DNA from: Stutzerimonas stutzeri KOS6
Lineage (GTDB): Bacteria; Pseudomonadota; Gammaproteobacteria; Pseudomonadales; Pseudomonadaceae
NCBI RefSeq assembly: GCF_000307775.2
Contig: NZ_KK020676.1
Location: 933,487-997,486, forward strand
Length of the DNA stretch: 64,000 nucleotides
Direction: 5' to 3'
In this document: positions 10,166-18,588 of the stretch, in pieces
Numbering within the stretch: the stretch's first letter is position 1
Layout of the letters: every line of letters begins with the position of its first letter
Notes under the pieces: generated by a model
Told to the model about the DNA's origin: nothing
What the model saw: only the letters and a program-made list of their open reading frames with translations
The model's database searches: none
Translations under genes and position numbers: made by a program

Positions 10166-10741
10166 ATGAGCACCGAGCTTCCCCTGCGCCGCTTGGTACT
10201 GCGGCTGACGCTGGTGGTGGTCGCCATGTTCGGCTTCGGCTTTCTGCTGGTGCCAATCTACGACGTCATGTGCCAGGCCTTCGGCATCAACGGCAAGACC
10301 GCCGGCGCCTACACCGGCGTGCAGAACGCCGACGCAGCACGGGCCGTGCGGGTGCAGTTCCTCGCCACCAACGCCGCCGGCATGCGCTGGGAGTTCGGCC
10401 CGCTGGCCGACCAGCTCAGCGTGCACCCGGGCGCCAGCCAGGAAATCCGTTTCGTCGCCTACAACCCGACCGACAAGCCGATGACCGCGCAGGCGATCCC
10501 CAGCGTCTCGCCGTCGCGGGCAGCCGCGTACTTCCACAAGACCGAATGCTTCTGCTTCACCCAGCAGGTGCTGCAACCGGGCGAGCGCATCGAGATGCCG
10601 GTGCGCTTCATCGTCGATCGCGACCTGCCCGCCGACGTGCACAACCTGACCCTCGCCTACACGCTGTTCGACATCACGTCCCGCCAGCCGCCGGTGGCCG
10701 TCAACGCCACATCGGCCCCGGCCAAGGAGAGTCTGCAATGA
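10166..10741 (+). CDS. ctaG: Cytochrome c oxidase assembly protein Cox11/CtaG (CuB insertion)
   Basis: A 191-residue protein anchored by one N-terminal helix (LVLRLTLVVVAMFGFGFLLVPIYDVMC) with a periplasmic immunoglobulin-like copper domain. The copper-binding CFCF of the family is seen in KTECFCFTQQVL, and the typical YNPTDKPMTAQA stretch precedes it. It delivers copper to the CuB site of CoxA. ATG 10166 has AAGGAGG upstream. Its TGA overlaps the coxIII ATG by four bases, so the two are translationally coupled. Confidence 0.95.
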   Translation: MSTELPLRRLVLRLTLVVVAMFGFGFLLVPIYDVMCQAFGINGKTAGAYTGVQNADAARAVRVQFLATNAAGMRWEFGPLADQLSVHPGASQEIRFVAYNPTDKPMTAQAIPSVSPSRAAAYFHKTECFCFTQQVLQPGERIEMPVRFIVDRDLPADVHNLTLAYTLFDITSRQPPVAVNATSAPAKESLQ

Positions 10742-11634
10742 GCCAACAGACCACCCACGAGCAGTATTACGTTCCCGATCAGAGCAAATGGCCGATCATC
10801 GCCACCGTCGCCCTGCTGGTCACCTTCTACGGCCTGGGCAGCTGGTTCAACGACCTCAAGGCCGGACGTGATGAGTCCAGCGGGCCGATGATCTTCTTCG
10901 CCGGCGCCCTGCTGATCGCCTACATGATGTTCGGCTGGTTCGGCTCGGTGGTGAAGGAAAGCCGCGCCGGGCTGTACAGCGCCCAGATGGACCGCTCGTT
11001 CCGTTGGGGCATGAGCTGGTTCATCTTCTCGGAGGTGATGTTCTTCCTCGCCTTCTTCGGCGCGCTGTTCTACATCCGCTACTGGGCTGGCCCCTGGCTC
11101 GCCGGCGAAGGCGACAAGGGCATCAGCAACATGCTCTGGCCCGGCTTCGAATACACCTGGCCGCTGCTCAACACCCCAGATCCCAAGCTCTATCCGGCAC
11201 CGGAAGGCACCATCAGTGCCTGGGGCCTGCCGCTGATCAACACCATCCTGCTGGTCAGCTCCAGCTTCACCCTGACCTGGGCGCATCATGCGCTGCGCAA
11301 GAACAATCGCCAGCACCTCAAGCTCGGCCTGGCGCTGACCGTGCTGCTCGGCGCCGCGTTCCTGGTGCTGCAGATCGAGGAGTACGTGCATGCCTACACC
11401 GAACTGGGGCTGACCCTCGGCTCGGGCATCTACGGCGCGACCTTCTTCATGCTCACCGGCTTTCACGGGGCCCACGTGACCATGGGCGCGATCATCCTCA
11501 CGGTGATGCTGGTGCGCATCCTGCGCGGGCATTTCAGCCCGGAGCAGCACTTCGGTTTCGAGGCGGCGGCCTGGTACTGGCACTTCGTCGACGTGGTCTG
11601 GATCGCGCTGTTCGTCTTCGTCTATGTGATCTAG
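10738..11634 (+). CDS. coxC: Cytochrome c oxidase subunit III
   Basis: A 298-residue membrane protein with seven predicted helices. Family signatures include the EVMFFLAFFGALFY segment, HHALRKNNR before a helix, the buried glutamate in QIEEYVHAY, and the closing FHGAHVTMGAI and WYWHFVDVVWIALFVFVYV. Subunit III stabilises the catalytic subunit during turnover and supports proton uptake. It overlaps cox11 by four bases. Its TAG is only four bases from the stop of the convergent DUF2909-like gene, leaving almost no room for a terminator. Confidence 0.96.
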   Translation: MSQQTTHEQYYVPDQSKWPIIATVALLVTFYGLGSWFNDLKAGRDESSGPMIFFAGALLIAYMMFGWFGSVVKESRAGLYSAQMDRSFRWGMSWFIFSEVMFFLAFFGALFYIRYWAGPWLAGEGDKGISNMLWPGFEYTWPLLNTPDPKLYPAPEGTISAWGLPLINTILLVSSSFTLTWAHHALRKNNRQHLKLGLALTVLLGAAFLVLQIEEYVHAYTELGLTLGSGIYGATFFMLTGFHGAHVTMGAIILTVMLVRILRGHFSPEQHFGFEAAAWYWHFVDVVWIALFVFVYVI

Positions 11635-11638
11635 CGAA

Positions 11639-11842
11639 TCAGAAACCGAACGCCGGCCGCAGTTGGCCGGACCAGAAACCCCAGCCGATCAGCGCAACGG
11701 TCAGCGCGCTGAGGCTGACGCGGATGAACAGCGCCGTGATCACGCGGGAGCTGCGGCCCTCGTCCCTGACTAGGAAGAACAATCCACTGAACAGACTGGC
11801 CAGCGTGGCCACTAACAACAGAACGATCGCCGCCTTGAGCAT
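11639..11842 (-). CDS. Twin transmembrane protein (DUF2909-like)
   Basis: A 67-residue protein with two membrane helices (MLKAAIVLLLVATLASLFSGLFFL and ALTVALIGWGFWSG) joined by a charged loop (VRDEGRSSRV). It lies on the minus strand between subunit III and SURF1, where I recall DUF2909 proteins occurring in pseudomonads (position of PA0109). I chose ATG 11842; the frame is open to 11908 but that extension is not hydrophobic and would overlap the SURF1 leader. Its function is unknown; a role in oxidase assembly is suggested only by location. Confidence 0.75.
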   Translation of the reverse strand: MLKAAIVLLLVATLASLFSGLFFLVRDEGRSSRVITALFIRVSLSALTVALIGWGFWSGQLRPAFGF

Positions 11843-11913
11843 GAGCGATTCCACGACAGGGGTATTTGGGGGTGGAGTATAGCCAGCCGTATCGACATCC
11901 CAAGGCACCGGCC

Positions 11914-12651
11914 ATGAGCGGCTTCAGGCCGGGGCTGCTGCCGACCGTACTGGTACTGGCCATGCTGCCGGTACTGGTGTGGCTGGGCTTCTGGCAGCTG
12001 GAGCGCGGCGAGCAGAAGCGCGAGTTGCTGGCTAGCCAGGAAGCACGCCAGCAGGCCGCGCCGCTGGCACCGCACGAGATTGAACGGCTGAACGATCCGG
12101 CCTTCGCCCGGGTCTTTTTGCAGGGCCGTTTCGATGCCGATCACAGCTTTCTGCTCGACAGCCGTACCCGCGACGGCCAGGTTGGCGTCGAACTGCTGCA
12201 ACCCTTCCATGACGAGCTCAGCGATCGCTGGGTGATGCTCAATCGTGGCTGGATACCCTGGCCGGATCGCCGCGTGCCGCCCGTCTTCGACACGCCGAAA
12301 CAACCGCTGAAGCTCGCCGCCTGGGTCTACGTGCCGCCAGGCAAGCCGTTCGTCTTCAGTCATCGCATGGCCGAAGGCTGGCCACGCCTGATCAACCATG
12401 TGGACATCGAGGCGATGTGGCAGCAGACCGGCCACCAAGGCGGGCTCCACGAGCTGCGTCTGGAGCCCGGCCCGGGCGCCTACCGCGCCGACTGGCCGAT
12501 CACCAGCATGAGCCCATCGCAGCATCTGGGCTACGCGGTGCAGTGGTTCGCCCTGGCCGCCGCCCTGCTGGCCCTGTTCATCTATTTCGGCGTGCATCAG
12601 GCACGGGGGAAGCAAAGTGGAAACGATGAATCCAACCCTCGCCGGCCGTGA
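11914..12651 (+). CDS. SURF1 family cytochrome oxidase biogenesis protein
   Basis: A 245-residue protein with two membrane helices flanking a periplasmic domain. The N-terminal GFWQLERGEQKRELL follows helix 1, and the C-terminal helix LGYAVQWFALAAALLALFIYFGVHQ is characteristic, including the conserved GYAVQWF. NRGWIPWPDR in the middle is another SURF1 signature. Family role: heme A delivery to, or early assembly of, subunit I. Start MSGFRPGLLPTV at 11914. Its 3' end overlaps the next gene by about 35 bases. Confidence 0.93.
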   Translation: MSGFRPGLLPTVLVLAMLPVLVWLGFWQLERGEQKRELLASQEARQQAAPLAPHEIERLNDPAFARVFLQGRFDADHSFLLDSRTRDGQVGVELLQPFHDELSDRWVMLNRGWIPWPDRRVPPVFDTPKQPLKLAAWVYVPPGKPFVFSHRMAEGWPRLINHVDIEAMWQQTGHQGGLHELRLEPGPGAYRADWPITSMSPSQHLGYAVQWFALAAALLALFIYFGVHQARGKQSGNDESNPRRP

Positions 12652-13204
12652 ACCGAAGCGCGGTCACGGGCGGCTGCAACTGCTGCTGATCATCGGCGTG
12701 GTGCTCGGGCCGATGCTGCTGGCTTCGGCCATGTACCGTTTCGGTTTCTGGGTGCCACAGAGCCGCAGCTATGACGGCGTACTCATCGCCAATGGCCTGG
12801 ACCGTGCGGCCATCGGCGTGACGACGGCGGCAGCCGAACGCCGCTGGGAACTGCTGGTCACCGCGCCTCAAGGTTGCGATGCGCAATGCCGGGAGCTGGT
12901 CTACCTGGCCCGGCAGATCAATATCGGCCTGGCCCGCGAAGCGGCCCGCGCCAGCCATGCCCTGGCCAGCGCCACGCCTCTGGACGAAGCCTACGAGCAA
13001 CGCCTGCGCCGCGAGTATCCGCAGCTGCAGCGCCATGCACTGGATGCCGGCGTGTATGCCCGCAACCCCGAGGCGCCAGCCGCGCCACAGCTGTGGATCG
13101 TCGATCCGCACGGCAACCTGGTGCTGCGCTACGACGCCGGGGCCAACGGCAAGGCAATCCTCGATGACCTGAAATACCTGCTGAAGATCTCGCAGATTGG
13201 CTGA
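12617..13204 (+). CDS. Membrane-anchored cytochrome oxidase accessory protein (PA0111-like)
   Basis: A 195-residue protein with one N-terminal helix (LQLLLIIGVVLGPMLLASAMYRFGFW) and a periplasmic thioredoxin-like domain. It keeps a cysteine pair at CDAQC, in the position of the SCO CxxxC, followed by LWIVDPHGNLVLRYD, which resembles the SCO or thioredoxin strand with its metal-ligand region. I infer a diverged SCO-like redox or copper role. The GTG at 12617 (spaced well from GGGGGAAG) and the ATG at 12626 are both possible starts. Its position between SURF1 and heme A synthase matches what I recall of P. aeruginosa. Confidence 0.75.
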   Translation: METMNPTLAGREPKRGHGRLQLLLIIGVVLGPMLLASAMYRFGFWVPQSRSYDGVLIANGLDRAAIGVTTAAAERRWELLVTAPQGCDAQCRELVYLARQINIGLAREAARASHALASATPLDEAYEQRLRREYPQLQRHALDAGVYARNPEAPAAPQLWIVDPHGNLVLRYDAGANGKAILDDLKYLLKISQIG

Positions 13205-13256
13205 GGCACTGCGCCGCTGCGCTGCGGTCCCAAACAGGCCGCCCAAGGAGAACCCG

Positions 13257-14315
13257 ATGGCCAGACCCGGATACCGCCTCGCCCTGATCGCCACGCTGCT
13301 GGCGGTGGTGGTCGTGCTGCTCGGTGCCTATACGCGGCTGACCCACGCCGGCCTCGGCTGCCCGGACTGGCCTGGCTGCTACGGTTTCCTCGCGGTGCCG
13401 ATGAGCGAGCAGGCGCAAGGGCTGGCGGCACTGCGTTTTCCCGAGGCGCCACTGGAGGTGCAAAAGGGTTGGAACGAGATGATCCACCGCTATTTCGCCG
13501 GCGCGCTGGGGCTGATGATCCTCGCGCTCGCGGTGCAGGCCGTGCGCCGCCGCAGCCAGTCCGGCCAGCCGCTGAAGCTGCCGCTGCTGCTGCTCGCCGT
13601 GGTGATCGCCCAGGCACTGTTCGGCATGTGGACGGTGACCCTGCAGCTCTGGCCGCAGGTGGTCACCGCGCACCTGCTTGGCGGCTTCAGCACGCTGAGC
13701 CTGCTGTTCCTGCTGTGTCTGCGCCTGTCCGGCGCCATCGCACCCTTGCCAGGTGCCGATGGCCGGCTGCGCACCTTCGCCGCCCTCGCCATGCTGGCGG
13801 TGATCGGCCAGATCACCTTGGGCGGCTGGGTCAGCAGCAACTATGCGGCGGTGGCCTGCACCGATTTCCCGACCTGCCACGGCGAATGGTGGCCGCGAAT
13901 GGATTTCGCCAATGCCTTCAACCTGGCCCATCACGACATCGGCCCCAACTACCTCGGTGGATTGCTCTATGGCGAGGCACGCACCGCGATCCATGTCAGC
14001 CACCGCATCGGCGCACTGTGCGTGACGCTGATCCTGCTGTTGCTCGCCGCCATGCTCATGCGTCGCGGGCTCGGCCGGCTGGCCGGGCTGCTCATCGCCG
14101 CACTGGCGCTGCAGGTCGGCCTGGGCATCAGCAATGTGCTGTTCAACTTGCCGCTAGTGGTGGCCGTCGCGCACAACGGCGGTGGTGCCGCGCTGCTGCT
14201 GGTGCTGGTACTGGTCAATTACCGGCTGCGGCTGCCCGCCGGCGTCGCTCAGCGTGACGAGGTTCCGGCATCGATTTCGAACACGACGGGGCAGCTCGAT
14301 CTGCCCCGCGCATGA
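13257..14315 (+). CDS. ctaA: Heme A synthase (Cox15/CtaA)
   Basis: A 352-residue, eight-helix membrane enzyme that oxidises the C8 methyl of heme O to a formyl group, giving heme A. Signatures: GAYTRLTHAGLGCPDWPGCYG near the N-terminus, EMIHRYFAGALG with one conserved His, TAHLLGG, and HVSHRIGAL and AVAHNGGG for the remaining heme-binding histidines. Start ATG 13257 has AAGGAGAA upstream. The last codons encode GQLDLPRA over a perfect hairpin (GGGGCAG/CTGCCCC at 14288-14307). Its stop lies just upstream of the heme O synthase start. Confidence 0.95.
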   Translation: MARPGYRLALIATLLAVVVVLLGAYTRLTHAGLGCPDWPGCYGFLAVPMSEQAQGLAALRFPEAPLEVQKGWNEMIHRYFAGALGLMILALAVQAVRRRSQSGQPLKLPLLLLAVVIAQALFGMWTVTLQLWPQVVTAHLLGGFSTLSLLFLLCLRLSGAIAPLPGADGRLRTFAALAMLAVIGQITLGGWVSSNYAAVACTDFPTCHGEWWPRMDFANAFNLAHHDIGPNYLGGLLYGEARTAIHVSHRIGALCVTLILLLLAAMLMRRGLGRLAGLLIAALALQVGLGISNVLFNLPLVVAVAHNGGGAALLLVLVLVNYRLRLPAGVAQRDEVPASISNTTGQLDLPRA

Positions 14316-14332
14316 CCACAAGGAGAACCCCC

Positions 14333-15232
14333 ATGGCGACTCTACTCAGCGAACGCAGCGCCCAGGCCAGCTGGCGCGACTACCTGGAGCTGACCAAGCC
14401 GAAGGTGGTGCTGCTGATGCTCATCACCTCGCTGGTGGGCATGTTCCTCGCCACCCGCGCCGGCGTGCCCTGGACGGTGCTGCTGTTCGGCAACCTGGGC
14501 ATCGCCCTGTGTGCCGGTGGCGCGGCGGCGGTGAACCATGTGGTGGACCGGCAGATCGATTCGGTGATGGCCCGCACCCACAAGCGCCCCCTGGCCGAAG
14601 GCCGGGTCTCGCCAGCGGCGGCACTGACCTTCGCCTTCGTTCTCGGCGTCAGCGGGCTGGCCCTGCTGCTGACCTTCACCAATGCCCTCGCCGCCTGGCT
14701 GACACTGGCCTCGCTGATCGGCTACGCGGTGATCTACACCGGCTTTCTCAAGCGCGCCACCCCGCAGAACATCGTCATCGGCGGCCTCGCCGGCGCCGCA
14801 CCGCCGCTGCTCGGCTGGGTCGCGGTGACCGGCCAGGTGAGCGCCGAGCCGCTGCTGCTGGTGCTGATCATCTTCGCCTGGACGCCGCCGCACTTCTGGG
14901 CGCTGGCCATTCACCGCAAGGACGAGTACGCCAAGGTCAACGTGCCGATGCTGCCGGTGACCCACGGCGTGCCCTACACCAAGGTGCACATCCTGCTCTA
15001 CACGGTGATGCTGCTGGCGGTCAGCTTCATGCCCTTCGCCATCCACATGAGCGGCCCGCTGTATCTTGCTGCCGCAACGCTGCTGGGTGCGCGCTTCCTC
15101 TACTGGGCCATTGCGCTATACCGCGACAGCCGGCCACATGCGGCAATCAAGACGTTCAAATTCAGCATCTGGTACCTGTTCGCGCTGTTCATCGCGCTGC
15201 TGGTTGATCATTATCTGCTGCTCGATTTCTAA
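14333..15232 (+). CDS. cyoE: Protoheme IX farnesyltransferase (heme O synthase)
   Basis: A 299-residue UbiA-superfamily prenyltransferase that attaches a farnesyl group to heme B. The first Asp-rich motif is seen in NHVVDRQIDSVMARTHKRP; TPPHFWALAIHRKDEYAKVNVPMLPV is the second signature. About nine membrane helices. I chose ATG 14333 because AAGGAGA precedes it; a second ATG at 14312 would overlap heme A synthase but lacks a ribosome site. It supplies heme O to the neighbouring heme A synthase and so to CoxA. Confidence 0.96.
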   Translation: MATLLSERSAQASWRDYLELTKPKVVLLMLITSLVGMFLATRAGVPWTVLLFGNLGIALCAGGAAAVNHVVDRQIDSVMARTHKRPLAEGRVSPAAALTFAFVLGVSGLALLLTFTNALAAWLTLASLIGYAVIYTGFLKRATPQNIVIGGLAGAAPPLLGWVAVTGQVSAEPLLLVLIIFAWTPPHFWALAIHRKDEYAKVNVPMLPVTHGVPYTKVHILLYTVMLLAVSFMPFAIHMSGPLYLAAATLLGARFLYWAIALYRDSRPHAAIKTFKFSIWYLFALFIALLVDHYLLLDF

Positions 15233-15253
15233 GCAGTTGCACTAAGGACATCC

Positions 15254-15889
15254 ATGACCCGCATCCAGAAAACCGTCTTCATTCTCGTGGCGCTGATCGC
15301 GCTGGTCGTCGGGCTGACGGTTTCCAAGGTGCTCAACAGCCAGCGCCAGCTCGATCCCACCCAGCTGCTGGACGCCGGCATCGTCCTCCTGCCACAGAGC
15401 CGCACGGTGCCGGCGCTGAGCCTGACCAACCAGGACGACGAAGCAGTAAAACTGGATGAACTGGAAGGGCAGTGGACGCTGCTGTTCTTCGGCTACACCT
15501 TCTGTCCGGACATTTGCCCCACCACCCTGGCCGAGCTGCGCCAGCTCAACGGCATGCTGCCGGACACCGTCCGCGACCAGCTGCGCATCATCCTGGTCAG
15601 CGTCGATCCGAACCGCGACACGCCCGAGAAGCTCAAGGAATACCTCGGCTACTTCAATGCCGGCTTCCAGGGTCTGACCGGCCCGCTGGACGATATCCAG
15701 ACCCTGGCCAATGGTGTCGGCATACCCTTTATTCCCGGCGATACCAGCAAGGAAAACTACACCGTCGACCACAGCGGCAACCTGGTCCTCATCGGCCCGG
15801 ACGGTCGTCAGCAAGGGTTCATCCGCTCGCCGCTGCGGGTGCAGAAGCTTGCCGAGCAATTGCCCGAACTGGTCAACCGCGAACCTTAG
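15254..15889 (+). CDS. SCO1/SenC family copper chaperone
   Basis: A 211-residue protein with a single N-terminal anchor (VFILVALIALVVGLTVSKVL) and a periplasmic thioredoxin fold. The copper-binding CPDICP has C84 and C88, and the partner His lies in YTVDHSGNLVLIG. It acts in CuA assembly of CoxB. It is the last gene of the oxidase cluster, beginning about 20 bases after cyoE, and is followed by a long inverted repeat that may end the transcript. Confidence 0.93.
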   Translation: MTRIQKTVFILVALIALVVGLTVSKVLNSQRQLDPTQLLDAGIVLLPQSRTVPALSLTNQDDEAVKLDELEGQWTLLFFGYTFCPDICPTTLAELRQLNGMLPDTVRDQLRIILVSVDPNRDTPEKLKEYLGYFNAGFQGLTGPLDDIQTLANGVGIPFIPGDTSKENYTVDHSGNLVLIGPDGRQQGFIRSPLRVQKLAEQLPELVNREP

Positions 15890-15902
15890 CATCGCAACAG
15901 CT

Positions 15903-15978
15903 ATCGCCCCGGGGGCGGGCCTCCCACCAGGCAGTCTGTGCACACCCGAATCTGTGGGAGGCGCGCCCTCGCGGCGAT
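15903..15978. repeat. REP/BIME-like composite inverted repeat
   Basis: Two arms, atcgccccgggggcgggcc at 15903-15921 and gcgcgccctcgcggcgat at 15961-15978, lie around a spacer carrying cagtctgtgcacacccgaat. Read on the other strand, the whole unit matches 3846-3926 almost base for base, including the spacer. It is thus a second, inverted copy of the same mobile-like repeat. It follows the SCO stop and could serve as a transcript end. Confidence 0.75.
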
Positions 15979-16135
15979 GCAGGCCGCAGGCCTGCCAGTG
16001 CCACAGGCCGCTGAAACGGAAACGCCAGGGACAACTCACAACAAAATGCAAATCAGGCAACCGACCGACATCCGGACGGTGTTTTCGCCATGGGCTCGAC
16101 TAGGCTGACAAGACATTCGCTTCCGGAGACCGCCC

Positions 16136-16663
16136 ATGACTCGCCTGCCAACGTTTGCCGCCCTGGCCATCCTTTCGCTGCCCCTGTTACCGGCACATGC
16201 GCAACAAATATTGCCCGGGCTGTGGGAATTCAGCAGTAGCGACGTCCAGGTCGACGGACAGCAGATGCCGGGCATGGACCAGATGCTGGAACAGATGCGG
16301 AACCTGCCGGCCGAGCAGCGGCGGCAGATGGAGGAGATGCTTGCCGCGCAAGGCGTGCAATTGGGCAGCAAGGGCGTACAGGTCTGCCTGAGCAAGGCCC
16401 AGGTCGAATCCGGCGAGCTGCCGTTTCAGGATGATCCGGCCTGCACCCAGTCGATCACCGAGCGCAGCGACCAACTGTGGAAGTTCAGCTTCGAATGCCC
16501 GGGTGCCCGTGGCCAGGGGGAGGCGCGCTTCATAAGCCCCCGCGAATTCACCAGTACCGTCGAGAGCCAGTATCGCCAGGGCGCCGAGACGGGCACCACG
16601 CGGATGCAAACCCATGCGCGCTGGATAGCCGACGACTGCGGGCAGCTCCGGCCGGCACGCTAG
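16136..16663 (+). CDS. Exported DUF3617-type protein
   Basis: A 175-residue protein with a clear signal peptide (MTRLPTFAALAILSLPLLPAHA-QQ). The mature start ILPGLWEFSSSDVQVDGQQMPGM and the later cysteines in VCLSKAQ, DPACTQ, FECPG and DDCG fit the DUF3617 family of periplasmic proteins of unknown function. A methionine/glutamine-rich helix (QMLEQMRNLPAEQRRQMEEMLAAQ) follows the first strand. It stands alone, and its TAG overlaps a parS-like sequence. Confidence 0.75.
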   Translation: MTRLPTFAALAILSLPLLPAHAQQILPGLWEFSSSDVQVDGQQMPGMDQMLEQMRNLPAEQRRQMEEMLAAQGVQLGSKGVQVCLSKAQVESGELPFQDDPACTQSITERSDQLWKFSFECPGARGQGEARFISPREFTSTVESQYRQGAETGTTRMQTHARWIADDCGQLRPAR

Positions 16664-16678
16664 GTTCCACGTGAAACC
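16663..16678. promoter_or_regulatory. parS-like ParB binding site
   Basis: GGTTCCACGTGAAACC, with the core GTTCCACGTGAAAC, matches the Pseudomonas parS palindrome TGTTCCACGTGGAACA at 13 of 16 positions, and combines it with the Bacillus-type half TGAAAC. It is non-coding, immediately after the DUF3617 stop and about 40 kb from oriC. ParB binding is inferred. Confidence 0.55.
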
Positions 16679-16700
16679 CCCATGCCTGCTGGCATCGGGC

Positions 16701-17063
16701 CTAGTCGCCGCTCCAGGTGCCCTGGCTGTTCTGCTCGCAGGCGGGCCGGAGAAAGCGTGCGTCACTGGCGACGCCGTAGTAGTGGATGTCCTGCCGATAC
16801 GGCATGTTCGATACCTGGGCGTCGCGGCAGACACCGAACGCCCCATCCGGGCAATGCTCGACGAACTCCACCTCGACCTGCTGATCCCTGAGCTGCGGCT
16901 GGCAGAAGCCCTTGCGGAACAGCTCGGCGGGGATGCTGCGGTTCTCCTGGCAAAGCTTCACCCGAACCCGATCAGCGTGGCTATGTATGACACAGGCCTC
17001 GGCCATGGCCTGACCCGCGACGCTCATGCTCACCAAAGCCGTCAGCAATACCGGTAACCGCAT
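16701..17063 (-). CDS. Small secreted six-cysteine protein, function unknown
   Basis: A 120-residue protein with a signal peptide (MRLPVLLTALVSMSVAGQAMA-EA) and six cysteines in the mature part (ACVIH, LCQEN, GFCQ, EHCP, GVCR, PACEQ), an even number that suggests three disulfides in the periplasm. I do not recognise a family. ATG 17063 gives a proper signal peptide; upstream in-frame sequence is not protein-like. It is convergent with the DUF3617 gene and divergent from the CobW gene, so it is monocistronic. Confidence 0.7.
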   Translation of the reverse strand: MRLPVLLTALVSMSVAGQAMAEACVIHSHADRVRVKLCQENRSIPAELFRKGFCQPQLRDQQVEVEFVEHCPDGAFGVCRDAQVSNMPYRQDIHYYGVASDARFLRPACEQNSQGTWSGD

Positions 17064-17137
17064 GATTTGCGCCCTCCCCCGATCGCGGGCGACTTTAGCA
17101 CGAGCGGGGGGACTACCTCTTTCAGCCGCCACGGAAA

Positions 17138-18127
17138 ATGCGCACCATAGGCGCCATGCTCGAACGTATCCCGACCCATCTCATCGGCGGCCCACTCGGC
17201 GCAGGCAAGACCAGCCTGATCCGCCATCTGCTCACCCAAAAGCCAACCAATGAACGCTGGGCCGTCCTGGTCAACGAGTTCGGCCAGATCGGTCTGGATG
17301 CCGCCCTGTTGAGCAGCGCTAACGCCGACGTCACGCTGGCGGAGATACCCGGCGGCTGCCTGTGCTGCGTCAACGGCGTGCCGTTTCAGGTGGGCCTGGC
17401 GCGCCTGCTGCGCCGTGCGCGACCGGATCGCCTGCTGATCGAGCCATCCGGCCTGGGGCATCCGGCCGAGTTGCTGCACCAGCTCGGTCAACCACCGTGG
17501 CAGCGCGTGCTGGCGGTCCAGCCGAGCGTGCTGGTCCTCGACGCCCGGGCGCTGAGCGAAGGCATGCCATTGCCGGACAGCCAGCAGCAGGCGCTGGGCG
17601 ATGCCGGCCTGCTGTTGCTGAACAAGAGCGAAGCACTCGACGAACCGACACGCCGCCAGCTGGCAAATCGGCTGCCAGACGTGCCGCTGTATTGGGCCAG
17701 CCACGGCCAACTGCCGCTCGATCGGCTGCCGGGCATCCACGCCCGCGCCAGCGAGCAGCAGGCAGGGACAACCAGCCTGCCGCCAGCACCGGCGGCACTG
17801 CCTCAGGTCTGGCTCGATCCAGGCCAGCCCATCTGCCAGATCCAGGCTGCGCCCGAAGGTTGGAGCATCGGCTGGCGGTGGCACCCGACCCAGCATTTCG
17901 ATCTCGAACGCTTGAGGCACTGGCTGGTGCAATGGCCGTGGCGGCGCGCGAAGCTCGTGGTGCATGGCCGCGACGGCTGGCAATCGGCCAATGCGCTGGA
18001 TGGACAGCCGCTGCGTTTCAGCCCGAGCGAGTGGCGCAAGGATTCACGCCTCGAGCTGATCTTCGCCGAGCCGCAGGCACAGCAGGAGCTGGAGCACGGC
18101 ATGCGCAGCTGTCGTATCGTCGACTGA
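17138..18127 (+). CDS. CobW/COG0523 family GTP-binding metallochaperone-like protein
   Basis: A 329-residue G3E GTPase. Walker A is GGPLGAGKTS near residue 20; the family metal motif CLCC is in EIPGGCLCCVNG; a Walker B/switch region is LLIEPSGLGHP; and NKSE serves as the guanine-specificity motif. The C-terminal part (GWSIGWRWHPTQHFDLERL) fits the CobW C-terminal domain. Members insert zinc, cobalt or iron into client proteins; the metal cannot be told here and no Zur box was seen upstream. ATG 17138 (after ACGGAA) and ATG 17156 are both possible starts; homologues tend to begin with the second (MLERIPTHLI). Confidence 0.85.
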   Translation: MRTIGAMLERIPTHLIGGPLGAGKTSLIRHLLTQKPTNERWAVLVNEFGQIGLDAALLSSANADVTLAEIPGGCLCCVNGVPFQVGLARLLRRARPDRLLIEPSGLGHPAELLHQLGQPPWQRVLAVQPSVLVLDARALSEGMPLPDSQQQALGDAGLLLLNKSEALDEPTRRQLANRLPDVPLYWASHGQLPLDRLPGIHARASEQQAGTTSLPPAPAALPQVWLDPGQPICQIQAAPEGWSIGWRWHPTQHFDLERLRHWLVQWPWRRAKLVVHGRDGWQSANALDGQPLRFSPSEWRKDSRLELIFAEPQAQQELEHGMRSCRIVD

Positions 18128-18132
18128 GCGGC

Positions 18133-18507
18133 TCAGTCACGCGAGCGGCGCCATTCGTCCAGCTGGATTACCCGGCCCGGCTCGTCGGTCGGCCGGAAGG
18201 GATGCGCCGCCAGTTCGATGCGGCCGACCTGGCTGCCGAACATGACGATGCTGCCGGGATGGCGCTGCTCGCCAGTGACGGTGAATTCGAAACCGTAGAC
18301 CCGCGCCAGCCGGCGCCGCCCGCGCGCATCTGGAAGCCAGGTCAGGCGGCGAAAGGCGACGTTGCCATCGAGCAGCTCGACATCCTGCTGCTTGCAATGG
18401 CGGCGTACTGCCAGCAGCGCTCGCTCGCGAATGCCATGCGAATGCCAGAGCCAGGCGCCTGCGGCAGCCAGCAGCATGAACAGGAACAGGTTGCCCAGAG
18501 TCAGCAT
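18133..18507 (-). CDS. DUF3301-like membrane-anchored protein
   Basis: A 124-residue protein with one N-terminal helix (LTLGNLFLFMLLAAAGAWLWHSHG) and a basic cytoplasmic domain. The sequence ERALLAVRRHCKQQDVELLDGNVAFRRL and the following RRLARVYGFEFTVTG match the DUF3301 family as I recall it; function is unknown. It converges on the CobW gene with six bases between stops. Confidence 0.75.
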   Translation of the reverse strand: MLTLGNLFLFMLLAAAGAWLWHSHGIRERALLAVRRHCKQQDVELLDGNVAFRRLTWLPDARGRRRLARVYGFEFTVTGEQRHPGSIVMFGSQVGRIELAAHPFRPTDEPGRVIQLDEWRRSRD

Positions 18508-18588
18508 GGAAATCGGAAAAGTGGCCAGCGGGCGCCCAGCTTAGCAGGCCGTTGCCCGGCTACCCTGTAGAGGTGGTCGAACATGCTC

